64,000 nt of DNA, from NCBI RefSeq assembly GCF_003002875.1, contig NZ_PVTH01000005.1, positions 1-64,000 of the forward strand, written 5' to 3'. This document shows positions 8,056 through 17,017 of this stretch, one piece after another. A model generated the notes under the pieces. The model worked only from the letters and a program-made list of their open reading frames with translations. It searched no databases and was not told the origin of the DNA. Each line of letters begins with the position of its first letter. Positions within the stretch are counted from its first letter, which is position 1. The position numbers and the translations under genes are program-made. The stretch is from Arcticibacter pallidicorallinus (GTDB lineage Bacteria; Bacteroidota; Bacteroidia; Sphingobacteriales; Sphingobacteriaceae).

Positions 8056-9038
8056 AGCAGTTTCAGTACGTACGGCCAACGGAAGCCGGTTTGGCAATCA
8101 ACGCGCTGTTAAAGGATTCCGGAGCAAAATTTGTAGCCGGCGGAACAAATCTCCTTGATCTTATGAAGCGGGGAATTGAAGCGCCGGAACGGCTTGTTGA
8201 CATCAATCGACTTCCTCTTAAGGAAATAACGAAGAACGACCAGGGATTTAACATTGGTGCCTTGACTTTGAACAGCAGTCTGGCGGAGCACAAAGATATT
8301 CGTAAAGACTTGCCTCTGCTGTCGCAGGCACTGCTTGCAGGTGCCTCCGCCCAGCTTAGAAATATGGCAACAGTTGGCGGTAACTTGCTGCAACGTACAC
8401 GCTGTCCGTATTTCTACGATACTTCCATGCCTTGTAATAAACGCTTACCGGGTAGCGGATGTGGCGCGCTGAAAGGCTTCAACAGAATGCACGCGATCTT
8501 TGGTGCAAGTGAGCATTGCATTGCGGTGAATCCCAGCGATATGAATGTTGCCCTGTCCGCTCTGGATGCCATCGTTCAGCTGTCGGGCCCTAAGGGAAAG
8601 AGGAACATTCCTATTCAGGACTTCCACCGTCTACCAGGCGACCGGCCTGAACTGGACTCCGTTATTGGCAAGAACGAACTGATAACAGGGATCAGCATCC
8701 CCACATCAGCTTTAAAGCACGTTCATTATCTTAAGATACGTGATAGGAGTTCTTACGCTTTCGCGCTTGTTTCGGTAGCGGCGGCACTCGATCTTGAGGG
8801 AACTACAATCCGTTGGGCAAGTCTGGCTATGGGTGGGGTTGCACATAAACCCTGGCGGCTTACAGAAGTGGAAACCTTCCTTGCGGGCCAGCAGATATCT
8901 GCTGGCCTGTTTCAGGAGGCGGGAACACTGGCCATGCGTGGCGCCAAAGCATACGAGCACAATGAATTCAAACTAAAGCTGGCACCTCTCAGTATCGGAC
9001 ACGCACTCAGTATCGCTTCCGGACTGGTAAAAGCATAA
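8052..9038 (+). CDS. paoB: Aldehyde oxidoreductase FAD subunit (PaoB/YagS type)
   Basis: The 328-residue protein has the FAD-binding signatures FVAGGTNLLDLM and the TVGGNLLQRTRC stretch of the molybdopterin dehydrogenase FAD-binding domain. An insertion with Cys in RCPYF, MPCNK, SGCGAL and EHCIAV matches the extra [4Fe-4S] cluster of E. coli PaoB. The ATG at 8052 overlaps the stop of the upstream subunit; the longer reading from 7986 lies inside that gene and is rejected. No signal peptide is present, in keeping with hitch-hiker export. Confidence 0.92.
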   Translation: MKQFQYVRPTEAGLAINALLKDSGAKFVAGGTNLLDLMKRGIEAPERLVDINRLPLKEITKNDQGFNIGALTLNSSLAEHKDIRKDLPLLSQALLAGASAQLRNMATVGGNLLQRTRCPYFYDTSMPCNKRLPGSGCGALKGFNRMHAIFGASEHCIAVNPSDMNVALSALDAIVQLSGPKGKRNIPIQDFHRLPGDRPELDSVIGKNELITGISIPTSALKHVHYLKIRDRSSYAFALVSVAAALDLEGTTIRWASLAMGGVAHKPWRLTEVETFLAGQQISAGLFQEAGTLAMRGAKAYEHNEFKLKLAPLSIGHALSIASGLVKA

Positions 9039-9048
9039 ACCTCAGCAG

Positions 9049-11298
9049 ATGGAAAAGATATCTCAGTCAGTAAGAGAACCCCTGCATAGGGTAGACAGCA
9101 GGTTAAAAGTAACCGGAGCAGCAAAATATTCAGCAGAGTATCCCCTCCCCGGCTTGGTATATGCGGTGCTGGTGACCAGTACGATTGCTAAGGGAAGCAT
9201 CAAGTCGATTGACAGCAAGGCAGCGGGCAATGCTCCCGGAGTACTCGCGGTCATTTCACACGTCAATGCCATTAGACCTCCAGGGTACCCTGCGGATAAT
9301 GAGCATCCTACAGAGCCGTCAACACGCGGCCAGCCTTTAAGGGTTTTCTATAACAACAAAGTCTATTTTAACGGTCAACCTATCGCTGTAGTGGTTGCTG
9401 ACACGTTCGAACGCGCGACGTACGCAGCTTCATTGTTAAAGATTAGCTATTCAAAAGAAGAACACCGCACCGATTTTCACGCGCATAGGGATAAGGCGGT
9501 TTTGCCGGAATCGGCCAAAAGAAATCCCAGGTCCGGATTGGCCGACTATGACCGCGGCGAGGTCGATGGATATAAGAAGGCCGCAGTTAAGCTGGAGGCA
9601 GAATATGAGCATCCGGCAGAGATGCATAATCCCATGGAGTTACAGGCCATCACTGTACATTGGGAAGCGCATAATAAGCTCACACTCTATGATAAAGTGC
9701 AGGGAACGCAGCCTACACAGCAAAACTTCGCCAGAGAATGGAAACTTCCTGTCGAGAATGTAAAGGTTATCGCTCCTTTCGTAGGCGGGGCATTCGGGAA
9801 CGGTCTCCATAACTGGCCGCATGAAACCGCGGCCATTATTGCATCGAAAATGGTCAACCGGCCGGTTAAGCTGATGCTGACGCGCGAGCAAATGTTTTTC
9901 ATGGTGGGCTACAGGCCGAGAACCTGGCAGAAAATAGGCATTGGCGCTTCTGCCGATGGAAAGATCGTCGGGATCTCACACTCATCAATAGGTCAGACAT
10001 CATCTTACGAGCAGTTTACGGAAAGCACTCTGCAACAGTCAAAAATGATGTATACGGCGCCAAATGTGAGTACGCGCTATAGGATCCTTCCCCTTGACCT
10101 CAGCACACCCATCTGGATGCGCGGTCCGGGAGAAGCCACCGGTGCATTCGCCCTGGAAAGCGCGATGGATGAGTTAGCCTATCTGCTGAAGATGGATCCA
10201 CTGACATTTCGGCTAGCGAATTACACCGACTCTGATCCGGAAAAGAAGCTACCCTGGTCGACCAAGTTTCTGAAAGAATGCTTCGAGATGGGTAGCAAGG
10301 CTATTGGCTGGGAGAAAAGGAAGCTGGAGCCCGGTATGTTGAGCGATGGGCATTGGCAGATCGGCTACGGAATGGGAGTAGGAACTTTTGGTGCCAATCG
10401 TGGAGGTGCCAAGGTTCGTGGGAAGCTGTATGCCAACGGATCGCTGGTGCTACAGAGTGCGGTAACAGATATAGGTCCGGGTACCGGCACCGCGATGACA
10501 CAGGTAGCGGTTGATCATATCGGAATTTCAGCGAAGAGCATTACGTTCCAGCTGGGCAATTCCGAATTTCCTCAGGCAGGAAATCAGGGCGGCTCATCCA
10601 CGGTCAACAGTGTCGGCTCTGCGGTGATCGCGGCTTGTATGGCCCTTAAAACAGATCTGCTGGCGCTGGCTGACAAGCATATTCCGGAGTTTAAGGGCAA
10701 AAGTCTGGAGCAGGTGGTCTTTGAGAAAGACAGCATCCGGCTCAAAGACAAAGACGTTAGTATGAGTCTTTCTGAGCTGATGAAGAAAAGCGGCACGGCA
10801 GACCTGGATGTTATTGAAGAAGCCAAACCGGGAGAAGAGCGAAAAGCCTACTCGATGTATTCATACTCGGTACACTTTGCGGAGGTGCATGTGCACTCGA
10901 TAACCGGGAGGGTAAAAGTTAAAAAAGTGGTGACCTGTGCAGATGCGGGCGTGATTCTCAATAAGAAGACTGCTGGAAATCAGATGATCGGAGGCGTGAC
11001 GGGCGGGATTGGCATGGCTTTGCAGGAAGACGCTGTGATGGATCATCGCTTTGGTAGATATATCACGAAGGATCTGGCTGATTATCATGTACCTGTACAT
11101 GCTGATGTGCCGGATATTGAAGTCTTCTTTGCCGATAAACCCGATTACATCGTAGATCCTATGGGAACCAAGGGAATCGGGGAAATTGCGATCATTGGAG
11201 TGGCTCCCGCGATCACTAATGCGATATTTAACGCGACGGGTAAACGTATAAGGGAATTGCCGGTTACTCCTGACAAACTAAATATAACACGAACTTAA
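9049..11298 (+). CDS. paoC: Aldehyde oxidoreductase molybdenum-binding subunit (PaoC/YagR type)
   Basis: The 749-residue catalytic subunit has the xanthine-dehydrogenase large-subunit architecture. An N-terminal hammerhead domain (VTGAAKYSAEY) is followed by molybdopterin-binding segments including FVGGAFGNG and GPGEATGAFALE. The active-site Glu lies in GTKGIGEIAIIG near residue 710. It starts 10 nt after the FAD subunit. No PaoD/XdhC-type cofactor-insertion chaperone is encoded nearby, so maturation must rely on a gene elsewhere. The natural aldehyde substrate is unknown; detoxification of aromatic aldehydes is the role of the E. coli enzyme. Confidence 0.93.
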   Translation: MEKISQSVREPLHRVDSRLKVTGAAKYSAEYPLPGLVYAVLVTSTIAKGSIKSIDSKAAGNAPGVLAVISHVNAIRPPGYPADNEHPTEPSTRGQPLRVFYNNKVYFNGQPIAVVVADTFERATYAASLLKISYSKEEHRTDFHAHRDKAVLPESAKRNPRSGLADYDRGEVDGYKKAAVKLEAEYEHPAEMHNPMELQAITVHWEAHNKLTLYDKVQGTQPTQQNFAREWKLPVENVKVIAPFVGGAFGNGLHNWPHETAAIIASKMVNRPVKLMLTREQMFFMVGYRPRTWQKIGIGASADGKIVGISHSSIGQTSSYEQFTESTLQQSKMMYTAPNVSTRYRILPLDLSTPIWMRGPGEATGAFALESAMDELAYLLKMDPLTFRLANYTDSDPEKKLPWSTKFLKECFEMGSKAIGWEKRKLEPGMLSDGHWQIGYGMGVGTFGANRGGAKVRGKLYANGSLVLQSAVTDIGPGTGTAMTQVAVDHIGISAKSITFQLGNSEFPQAGNQGGSSTVNSVGSAVIAACMALKTDLLALADKHIPEFKGKSLEQVVFEKDSIRLKDKDVSMSLSELMKKSGTADLDVIEEAKPGEERKAYSMYSYSVHFAEVHVHSITGRVKVKKVVTCADAGVILNKKTAGNQMIGGVTGGIGMALQEDAVMDHRFGRYITKDLADYHVPVHADVPDIEVFFADKPDYIVDPMGTKGIGEIAIIGVAPAITNAIFNATGKRIRELPVTPDKLNITRT

Positions 11299-11308
11299 AC
11301 ATGTAATA

Positions 11309-11479
11309 ATGATGTACGAATATGATCCGCTCGGAAAAGATCGGGAAAAAGATGATTCACAGAATAAAAGCACCGAAAATCCCGAGGGGGATTACGAGGA
11401 AAATAATGTGGAGCTCGAAGACGGAAGCGATGACCTGGTGTCGCCAGACGCTGGTGAGGGAGTAGATAATCTGGAGTAA
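11309..11479 (+). CDS. Small acidic protein of unknown function
   Basis: A 56-residue ORF (MMYEYDPLG to VDNLE) fills the gap between the molybdenum subunit and the sirtuin. Its stop is directly followed by the sirtuin ATG. It is strongly acidic, with about 40% Asp, Glu and Asn, has no hydrophobic core and is probably disordered. The exact abutment suggests a real gene coupled to the sirtuin. There is no recognisable family. A second Met at codon 2 is an alternative start. Confidence 0.55.
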   Translation: MMYEYDPLGKDREKDDSQNKSTENPEGDYEENNVELEDGSDDLVSPDAGEGVDNLE

Positions 11480-12163
11480 ATGAAGAGGTTGGTTGTATTA
11501 ACGGGTGCGGGTATTAGTGCCGAAAGCGGTTTGCAAACGTTTCGCGGCTCGGACGGACTCTGGGAAGGGCATGCGATTGAAGACGTTGCCACTCCTGAAG
11601 CCTGGGAGCGTAATCCTGTATTGGTTCAGCAATTTTATAACGAAAGAAGACAGTCGGTTCTAGATGCGCAGCCGAACGCTGCGCATCTGGCTTTAGCTGA
11701 ATTGCAGTCTGCATTCGACGTGCAGATCATTACCCAGAATATCGATGATCTTCATGAGCGGGCGGGAAGCCAATCCGTATTGCATCTTCACGGCCTGATC
11801 ACCAGGTCTCAGTCAAGCAGATTTCCCTGGTTAACCTATCCGCTGGAAGGGGCTGAAATCAAGATGGGTGAACTGTGCGAACGCGGCTCTCAGTTAAGGC
11901 CTCATGTGGTCTTTTTTGGCGAGCCCGTACCCATGCTCGAGGAGGCGGCCGAAATCTGTCAGGGTGCCGACTTCTTTGCTGTTATTGGTACGACACTGCT
12001 CGTTTACCCCGCAGCCGGCCTGGTTGACTATGTCCCTCGGGGAATCCCCAAGTTCGTTATTGACCCGGAAATTCCGAATGTGCGTGATAGCGAATTCGTG
12101 CGTATTCAGGAGCCTGCCAGTACGGGCATATTGAAGATGATTGATCGACTATTTACCGTTTAA
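11480..12163 (+). CDS. cobB: Sirtuin NAD-dependent protein deacylase
   Basis: The 227-residue protein has the sirtuin motifs GAGISAESGLQTFRG, TQNIDDLHERAGS, the catalytic His in LHLHG, and FFGEPVP. The FYNERRQ segment places Tyr and Arg as in SIRT5/CobB, which favours acidic acyl groups such as succinyl. The four zinc-binding Cys of most sirtuins are not present: the region after LHG has only one Cys. A zinc-less short form is therefore indicated. It acts in the cytoplasm on acyl-lysines. Its end overlaps the convergent rlmF gene by 4 nt. Confidence 0.9.
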   Translation: MKRLVVLTGAGISAESGLQTFRGSDGLWEGHAIEDVATPEAWERNPVLVQQFYNERRQSVLDAQPNAAHLALAELQSAFDVQIITQNIDDLHERAGSQSVLHLHGLITRSQSSRFPWLTYPLEGAEIKMGELCERGSQLRPHVVFFGEPVPMLEEAAEICQGADFFAVIGTTLLVYPAAGLVDYVPRGIPKFVIDPEIPNVRDSEFVRIQEPASTGILKMIDRLFTV

Positions 12164-13101
12164 CCAGCTTGAGTATCCCTGTGTTGGAAGGTCCAGGCCA
12201 ATATGCGGCTCTTTTTTTGTCCCTGAGACATGTTTATGGTTTTGACGGCTGTGGCTCCATGATAGCTTAAATCACGATAGCAGGCAGGTAGGGTTTCTTT
12301 TTTGGAAATCAGGGAAGTAAACCATCTACAGTTGCTGGAGAACTGCAGGCTTTCTTTGATCATCTGTCGAACGAATCGCTCCTCTCCTCCTTCGCACCAG
12401 AGCTCCGTGTTCTGACCGCCGAAGTTTAGCAAGTCTTTGTCGTGGTTTTGGCCTCTTAGATTCTTCCATTTTCTTCCCGAGCCTTCCATAGCCGCCTGTC
12501 GCGACGCATGAAACGGCGGATTGCAAATTGTAGCGTCAAACTTTTCGCCCGGTCTGATGACACCGCTGAAGATATTTGAAGACGAGCTTTGTTTTCGGAT
12601 AGAGATCACTTTAGACAGCAGGTTAGCATCTACGATTCCCTTCGCATTTTTCAATGCCAGGGAGTCTGTTTCGGAGCCTACAAATGTCCAGCCGTATTCA
12701 CTGTGCCCTATCAATGGATAGATACAATTAGCTCCGACACCAATGTCCAGAATTTTGATGTGTTTCCCTGTAGGAATTTCAGCTTCAGCGGGCTCAGCGA
12801 GCAGATCAGCGAGGTAATGCAAATAGTCTGCCCTGCCAGGTATAGGAGGACAGAGGTATCCTTTGGGAATATCCCAAAGCTCAATCCCGTAAAAATATTT
12901 AAGGAGTGATTGGTTCAGCGCTTTTACAGCATCCGGATCCTTGAAGTCAACAGAAAGATCGCCATAGGGATTGACAGAAACATAATCGCTAAGCTGAGGG
13001 TTCGCCTTGATCAGCGAGGGAAAGTCGTACCTGTCACGGTGCTTATTCCTTGGATGCAGCATTTCTTTCTGATCGGTATTTCTGTTCGGCTGGTCTGTCA
13101 T
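12160..13101 (-). CDS. rlmF: 23S rRNA (adenine-1618-N6)-methyltransferase
   Basis: The 313-residue protein carries the RlmF signature segments LHPRNKHRDRYDF, SVDFKDPDAVKALN and WDIPKGYLCPPIPGRADY. It also has an SAM-binding DIGVGANCIYPLIG and the catalytic NPPF. It methylates A1618 of 23S rRNA. The ATG at 13101 gives an N-terminus like that of E. coli; the reading from 13146 adds 15 unlikely residues. It is convergent with the sirtuin gene. Confidence 0.93.
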   Translation of the reverse strand: MTDQPNRNTDQKEMLHPRNKHRDRYDFPSLIKANPQLSDYVSVNPYGDLSVDFKDPDAVKALNQSLLKYFYGIELWDIPKGYLCPPIPGRADYLHYLADLLAEPAEAEIPTGKHIKILDIGVGANCIYPLIGHSEYGWTFVGSETDSLALKNAKGIVDANLLSKVISIRKQSSSSNIFSGVIRPGEKFDATICNPPFHASRQAAMEGSGRKWKNLRGQNHDKDLLNFGGQNTELWCEGGEERFVRQMIKESLQFSSNCRWFTSLISKKETLPACYRDLSYHGATAVKTINMSQGQKKSRILAWTFQHRDTQAG

Positions 13102-13199
13102 TGCAGGTAATTTCATGGCTAAATTATACATTAAGCGGTACAACATAAATTCTTATCTTTAATTTCAGAGAATCCAGCATTATTACAGCAAATCGGGTT

Positions 13200-14993
13200 A
13201 TGATCAGAGCGTACCTTCTTACTTACATCTTTCTCTTCTTTACAGCACTTTCTTTTGGTATTGCACAGGAACAAACCGACACAGCTGCTCAGCAACAAAC
13301 GCTGATGCTCAACGAGGCGATCATCCTCAAGGACCAGCAGCAGAAGCAAATCGATTCATTGGTGAAGATCCAACTGCAAAGAGAGTTGCAGCTGGCATCA
13401 GGTAATGCCCGCCGAACGGAAGAACTGGAGCAAAAACTCCGTCAAATCAAGATAAACGATTCTTTAAGAACCATCCAACAGATGGAGAAGATAAAGAGCT
13501 TGAAGAAAACAACCGTCGGTTATCCGGTAGTCCTGAATACTGACACGCTCTTTCATGTCTTCACGCGAACAGGTTCTTTCCAGGCGAAAGATCGCGCATC
13601 GGCTATATCCCTTAAAATTGAAAATCTATACAAGGATCCGTTTTTCTCCCCTGATTCGTTAGTGCTTGTTCAAAATGAAGATAATTTTGATGTGATATAT
13701 AAAGACAGGCAGATACTGCTCACTGTTACTCCGATAGATGGATTGTGGTTCGGGAAAAGCAATCAGGAGCTGGCCGGGGAGTATCTTCAGATCGTACGGG
13801 AGGTCATCGTGCGCGAACGGGATGCTCACAGTCTGATAAACTGGCTGAAACGGATAGGATTAGTGCTCTTGATTATCCTTGTGCTGAGCTTCATCGTTGC
13901 GGGAATTAACCGCTTGTTTGCCCGTAGCGCCCTATTTATGTCAGCGGCAAGGGAGAAGTACATTTCGAGTCTCAGTATTCGTAATGTCAAGATATTCAGC
14001 CCTGAACATGTGGAGTATCTGCTACTGAGAATAAATAATATTGCCCGCATCTTGACTATACTGCTGGCGATCTACTTGTCGCTTCCTGTTCTCTTCAGTA
14101 TCTTCCCGGAAACGGAAGCATGGACCGGCACACTTTTAGGCTGGGTACTGGCGCCCATTAAAGCTGCATTAAATGCCGTGGTGCAATATTTACCCAATCT
14201 CTTCACGATTGCGGTTATCTATTATATTTTCAAGTACATTTTGAAAGGCATCAAATACTTGTTTTTTGAAATCAAAAGGGAGAACATTCGTATCAGAGGT
14301 TTTCATACAGATTGGGCGGTCCCAACATTTAACATTCTCCGCTTTATGCTTTATGCATTTATGCTGGTTCTGATATTCCCCTATCTTCCAGGTTCAGATT
14401 CTCCTGCCTTTCAGGGTGTATCCGTATTTCTGGGTATACTTTTTTCCCTGGGTTCATCCAGCGCCATAAATAATATCGTCGCAGGTTTGGTGATTACGTA
14501 CATGCGACCGTTTAAAATCGGCGACAGGGTCAAAATTGGTGAAGTAACGGGCGACATCGTGGAAAAGTCGATGCTGGTGACCCGGATCAGGACTATCAAG
14601 AATGAAGACATCACTGTTCCCAATTCGATGGTTCTGACAAGCAGCACAGTGAATTACTCCAACCATACCCGAGCTGAAAGACAAGGTCTCATCGTCCATT
14701 ATACCGTAACGGTCGGTTATGACGTTCCCTGGAAGCAGGTTTATGATTTGCTGATTGAGGCGGCATTGAAAGCGGCACACATCCTCGAGGAGCCTAAACC
14801 ATTTGTTCTCCAGATCAGTTTGGACGACTATTATGTCTCCTACCAGATCAACGCATATACCAGAGAGGCAAATAAACAAGCCGTAATCTACAGCAGCCTG
14901 CTGGAAAATATTCAGGACGTGTTCGGTGCAGCCGGAATAGAAATACTATCTCCTGTCTACAATGTCATGCGGACGGAGGAATCCAAAGAGTAA
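13200..14993 (+). CDS. MscS-family mechanosensitive channel
   Basis: The 597-residue protein has a signal peptide (to about residue 22), then a Gln- and Lys-rich coiled coil (residues 35-105) and a periplasmic stretch. About five membrane segments follow from residue 215, then the MscS pore and beta domain (GIFSLGSSSAINNIVAGLV-like region and MRPFKIGDRVKIGEVTGDIVE). The C-terminal alpha/beta domain ends near residue 590. It would release solutes on hypo-osmotic shock. A short 54-98 nt gap separates it from divergent rlmF. Confidence 0.9.
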   Translation: MIRAYLLTYIFLFFTALSFGIAQEQTDTAAQQQTLMLNEAIILKDQQQKQIDSLVKIQLQRELQLASGNARRTEELEQKLRQIKINDSLRTIQQMEKIKSLKKTTVGYPVVLNTDTLFHVFTRTGSFQAKDRASAISLKIENLYKDPFFSPDSLVLVQNEDNFDVIYKDRQILLTVTPIDGLWFGKSNQELAGEYLQIVREVIVRERDAHSLINWLKRIGLVLLIILVLSFIVAGINRLFARSALFMSAAREKYISSLSIRNVKIFSPEHVEYLLLRINNIARILTILLAIYLSLPVLFSIFPETEAWTGTLLGWVLAPIKAALNAVVQYLPNLFTIAVIYYIFKYILKGIKYLFFEIKRENIRIRGFHTDWAVPTFNILRFMLYAFMLVLIFPYLPGSDSPAFQGVSVFLGILFSLGSSSAINNIVAGLVITYMRPFKIGDRVKIGEVTGDIVEKSMLVTRIRTIKNEDITVPNSMVLTSSTVNYSNHTRAERQGLIVHYTVTVGYDVPWKQVYDLLIEAALKAAHILEEPKPFVLQISLDDYYVSYQINAYTREANKQAVIYSSLLENIQDVFGAAGIEILSPVYNVMRTEESKE

Positions 14994-15031
14994 TCAGCAA
15001 TTTCCTTCTCCGTTAAACGTTTATAGTCATT

Positions 15032-15679
15032 ATGGAAATAAAAGATCAGCTTCAGCAATCATATATTGAGCATATCCTTCATCATGGCGAACAACCTAAG
15101 ACTGTTTTTCTTTTTGCCAGAGACAATGGGATTACCGAAGAAGAGTTTTACGGCTATTTTGGCTCCTTTGAGAGCATAGATATCCGGATATGGAAGGGAC
15201 TTATGACCGACGCGATCAGCGAAGTGAGATCTCAGGAAGTTTGGACGGAGTATTCCTCCAGAGAGAAGGCACTAAGTCTGTTCTACGGCTTCATGGAACT
15301 GCTAAAAAGCAAGCGTAGCTTTATCACCTTCAGCCTTAGAAATGCAAAGGCTAAGATTGGCCTCAGCAACTTGTTTGAAGGAATGAAGCAAGAGTTTGAG
15401 CTATTCAGTGCTGACGTAATTCAGGAAGGACTGGAGTCGGGAGAACTAACTGACAGGCCATTCTTTGCCGCGAAGTACAAAGACGCGCTGTGGATTCAGC
15501 TGGGCTTTGTGATCAACTTCTGGTTAAAAGATACATCAGCAGGTTTCGACAAAACTGATGAGGCAATAGAAAAAGGCGTTAATGTTACCTATAATCTTTT
15601 CGAGCGTTCACCTATCGATGAGCTGTTTGAATATGGCAAGTTCCTTGCAAAAAATGCAGGCATAAAAATGCCGTTCTGA
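15032..15679 (+). CDS. TetR-like transcriptional regulator
   Basis: The 215-residue helical protein has an N-terminal helix-turn-helix of TetR type, with GITEEEFYGYFGSFESI in place of the usual recognition helix and YFPSKE-like turn. A long ligand-binding all-helical domain follows. The HTH is divergent, so family assignment rests on overall layout. It ends 1 nt before the AarF-type kinase gene and belongs to the same operon, so it may sense a lipid or quinone-like ligand. Confidence 0.7.
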   Translation: MEIKDQLQQSYIEHILHHGEQPKTVFLFARDNGITEEEFYGYFGSFESIDIRIWKGLMTDAISEVRSQEVWTEYSSREKALSLFYGFMELLKSKRSFITFSLRNAKAKIGLSNLFEGMKQEFELFSADVIQEGLESGELTDRPFFAAKYKDALWIQLGFVINFWLKDTSAGFDKTDEAIEKGVNVTYNLFERSPIDELFEYGKFLAKNAGIKMPF

Positions 15680-15680
15680 T

Positions 15681-17006
15681 ATGATAAGAAAAAATGATGA
15701 TGAGCAGAAGAGCATTCCGACCAGCAAGGTGGAACGCTCTACTCAGTTTGTAAAGACGGGGTTCAAGATCGGCGGGAATTATGTAAAGCATTACTCGAAG
15801 AAGCTGTTTAACTCCAATATCAGCAGGGATGAGTTGAATGAAGACAATGCAGCAGACATCTACAGCTCACTGAGCAAGCTGAAAGGTAGCGCTTTAAAAG
15901 TGGCGCAGATGCTGAGTATGGACAAGAACATCTTGCCGAAGGCGTATGTTAATCAATTCTCTCAATCACAATATAATGCACCTCCTCTTTCAGGACCCTT
16001 GATTGTACAAACGTTTAGAAAACTTCACGGAAAGACGCCTGAGAAAATCTTTGACAAGTTTGATCTTAGGTCTAGCAATGCAGCGTCGATCGGTCAGGTC
16101 CATCAGGCTGAACTGGACGGCAAGAAGCTGGCAGTTAAGATTCAGTATCCGGGCGTCGGTGATTCCATATCGTCAGACTTGAAATTAGTGAAGCCTTTTG
16201 CTTTCCGCTTGATCGGTATGAGTGAGAAAGAGCTCGACGTTTATATGAAGGAAGTGGAGGAACGTCTGCTGGAGGAAACAGATTATGAGCTGGAGGTACG
16301 TCGTTCTGTGGAGATCTCGAAAGCCTGTGCGCACCTGGAAAATATTGTTTTTCCAACTTACTATCCGGAGCTGTCCAGCAAAAGAACTATTACTATGGAC
16401 TGGATTGAGGGACTTCATCTAAAAGAATATTTGGAAACCAATCCCTCTCAGGAGGAGAGAAACGTCATTGGACAGGCGCTGTGGGACTTCTATAATTTCC
16501 AGCAACACGAGTTGCGGGCAGTGCACGCTGACCCTCACCCGGGAAATTTCATTATCACTCACGACGGCAAACTGGGTATCATTGATTTTGGATGTATCAA
16601 AGAGCTGCCTGACGATTTCTACTATCCGTTTTTCTCTCTTACTTCCGAAGGTTTTTTCAACGATAAGCCTAAGACTCTACAGGCGTTCAGAGAACTGGAG
16701 ATGATACACGAGAAGGATTCACCTGCTGAAGTTGAATTTTATTATGATATGTACCGTCAAATGATCGGACTGTTTGCGAAGCCATATTCGTCGGACAGGT
16801 TTGACTTTAGCGGAACGGAGTTTTTTGAGCATATCTATAATTATGGTGAGATGATTGCGAAAATGCCTGAGTTTAAACAGGCTCGGGGAGTAAAGCATTT
16901 TATTTATATCAACCGCACAAACTTTGGTTTGTATAATATACTCCATGAGCTTAAGGCGACGGTTCGAACAGACACCTATGTACCCCAGGTAAACCTGGAA
17001 ATTTAG
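15681..17006 (+). CDS. ABC1/AarF (UbiB-family) atypical kinase
   Basis: The 441-residue protein shows the UbiB-family features. There is a KxGQ-like LKGSALKVAQMLS, an Ala-rich nucleotide loop (NAASIGQVHQAEL), the VAIK-like Lys in LAVKIQYPGV, HADPHPGNF for the catalytic loop and IIDFGC for the metal site. These proteins are ATPases or kinases acting in quinone or lipid metabolism, usually membrane-associated. No C-terminal membrane anchor is obvious here. It sits between a TetR-like regulator and an MpaB-type oxygenase, which suggests a lipid-related role. Confidence 0.9.
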   Translation: MIRKNDDEQKSIPTSKVERSTQFVKTGFKIGGNYVKHYSKKLFNSNISRDELNEDNAADIYSSLSKLKGSALKVAQMLSMDKNILPKAYVNQFSQSQYNAPPLSGPLIVQTFRKLHGKTPEKIFDKFDLRSSNAASIGQVHQAELDGKKLAVKIQYPGVGDSISSDLKLVKPFAFRLIGMSEKELDVYMKEVEERLLEETDYELEVRRSVEISKACAHLENIVFPTYYPELSSKRTITMDWIEGLHLKEYLETNPSQEERNVIGQALWDFYNFQQHELRAVHADPHPGNFIITHDGKLGIIDFGCIKELPDDFYYPFFSLTSEGFFNDKPKTLQAFRELEMIHEKDSPAEVEFYYDMYRQMIGLFAKPYSSDRFDFSGTEFFEHIYNYGEMIAKMPEFKQARGVKHFIYINRTNFGLYNILHELKATVRTDTYVPQVNLEI

Positions 17007-17017
17007 AAGAACAGGGT

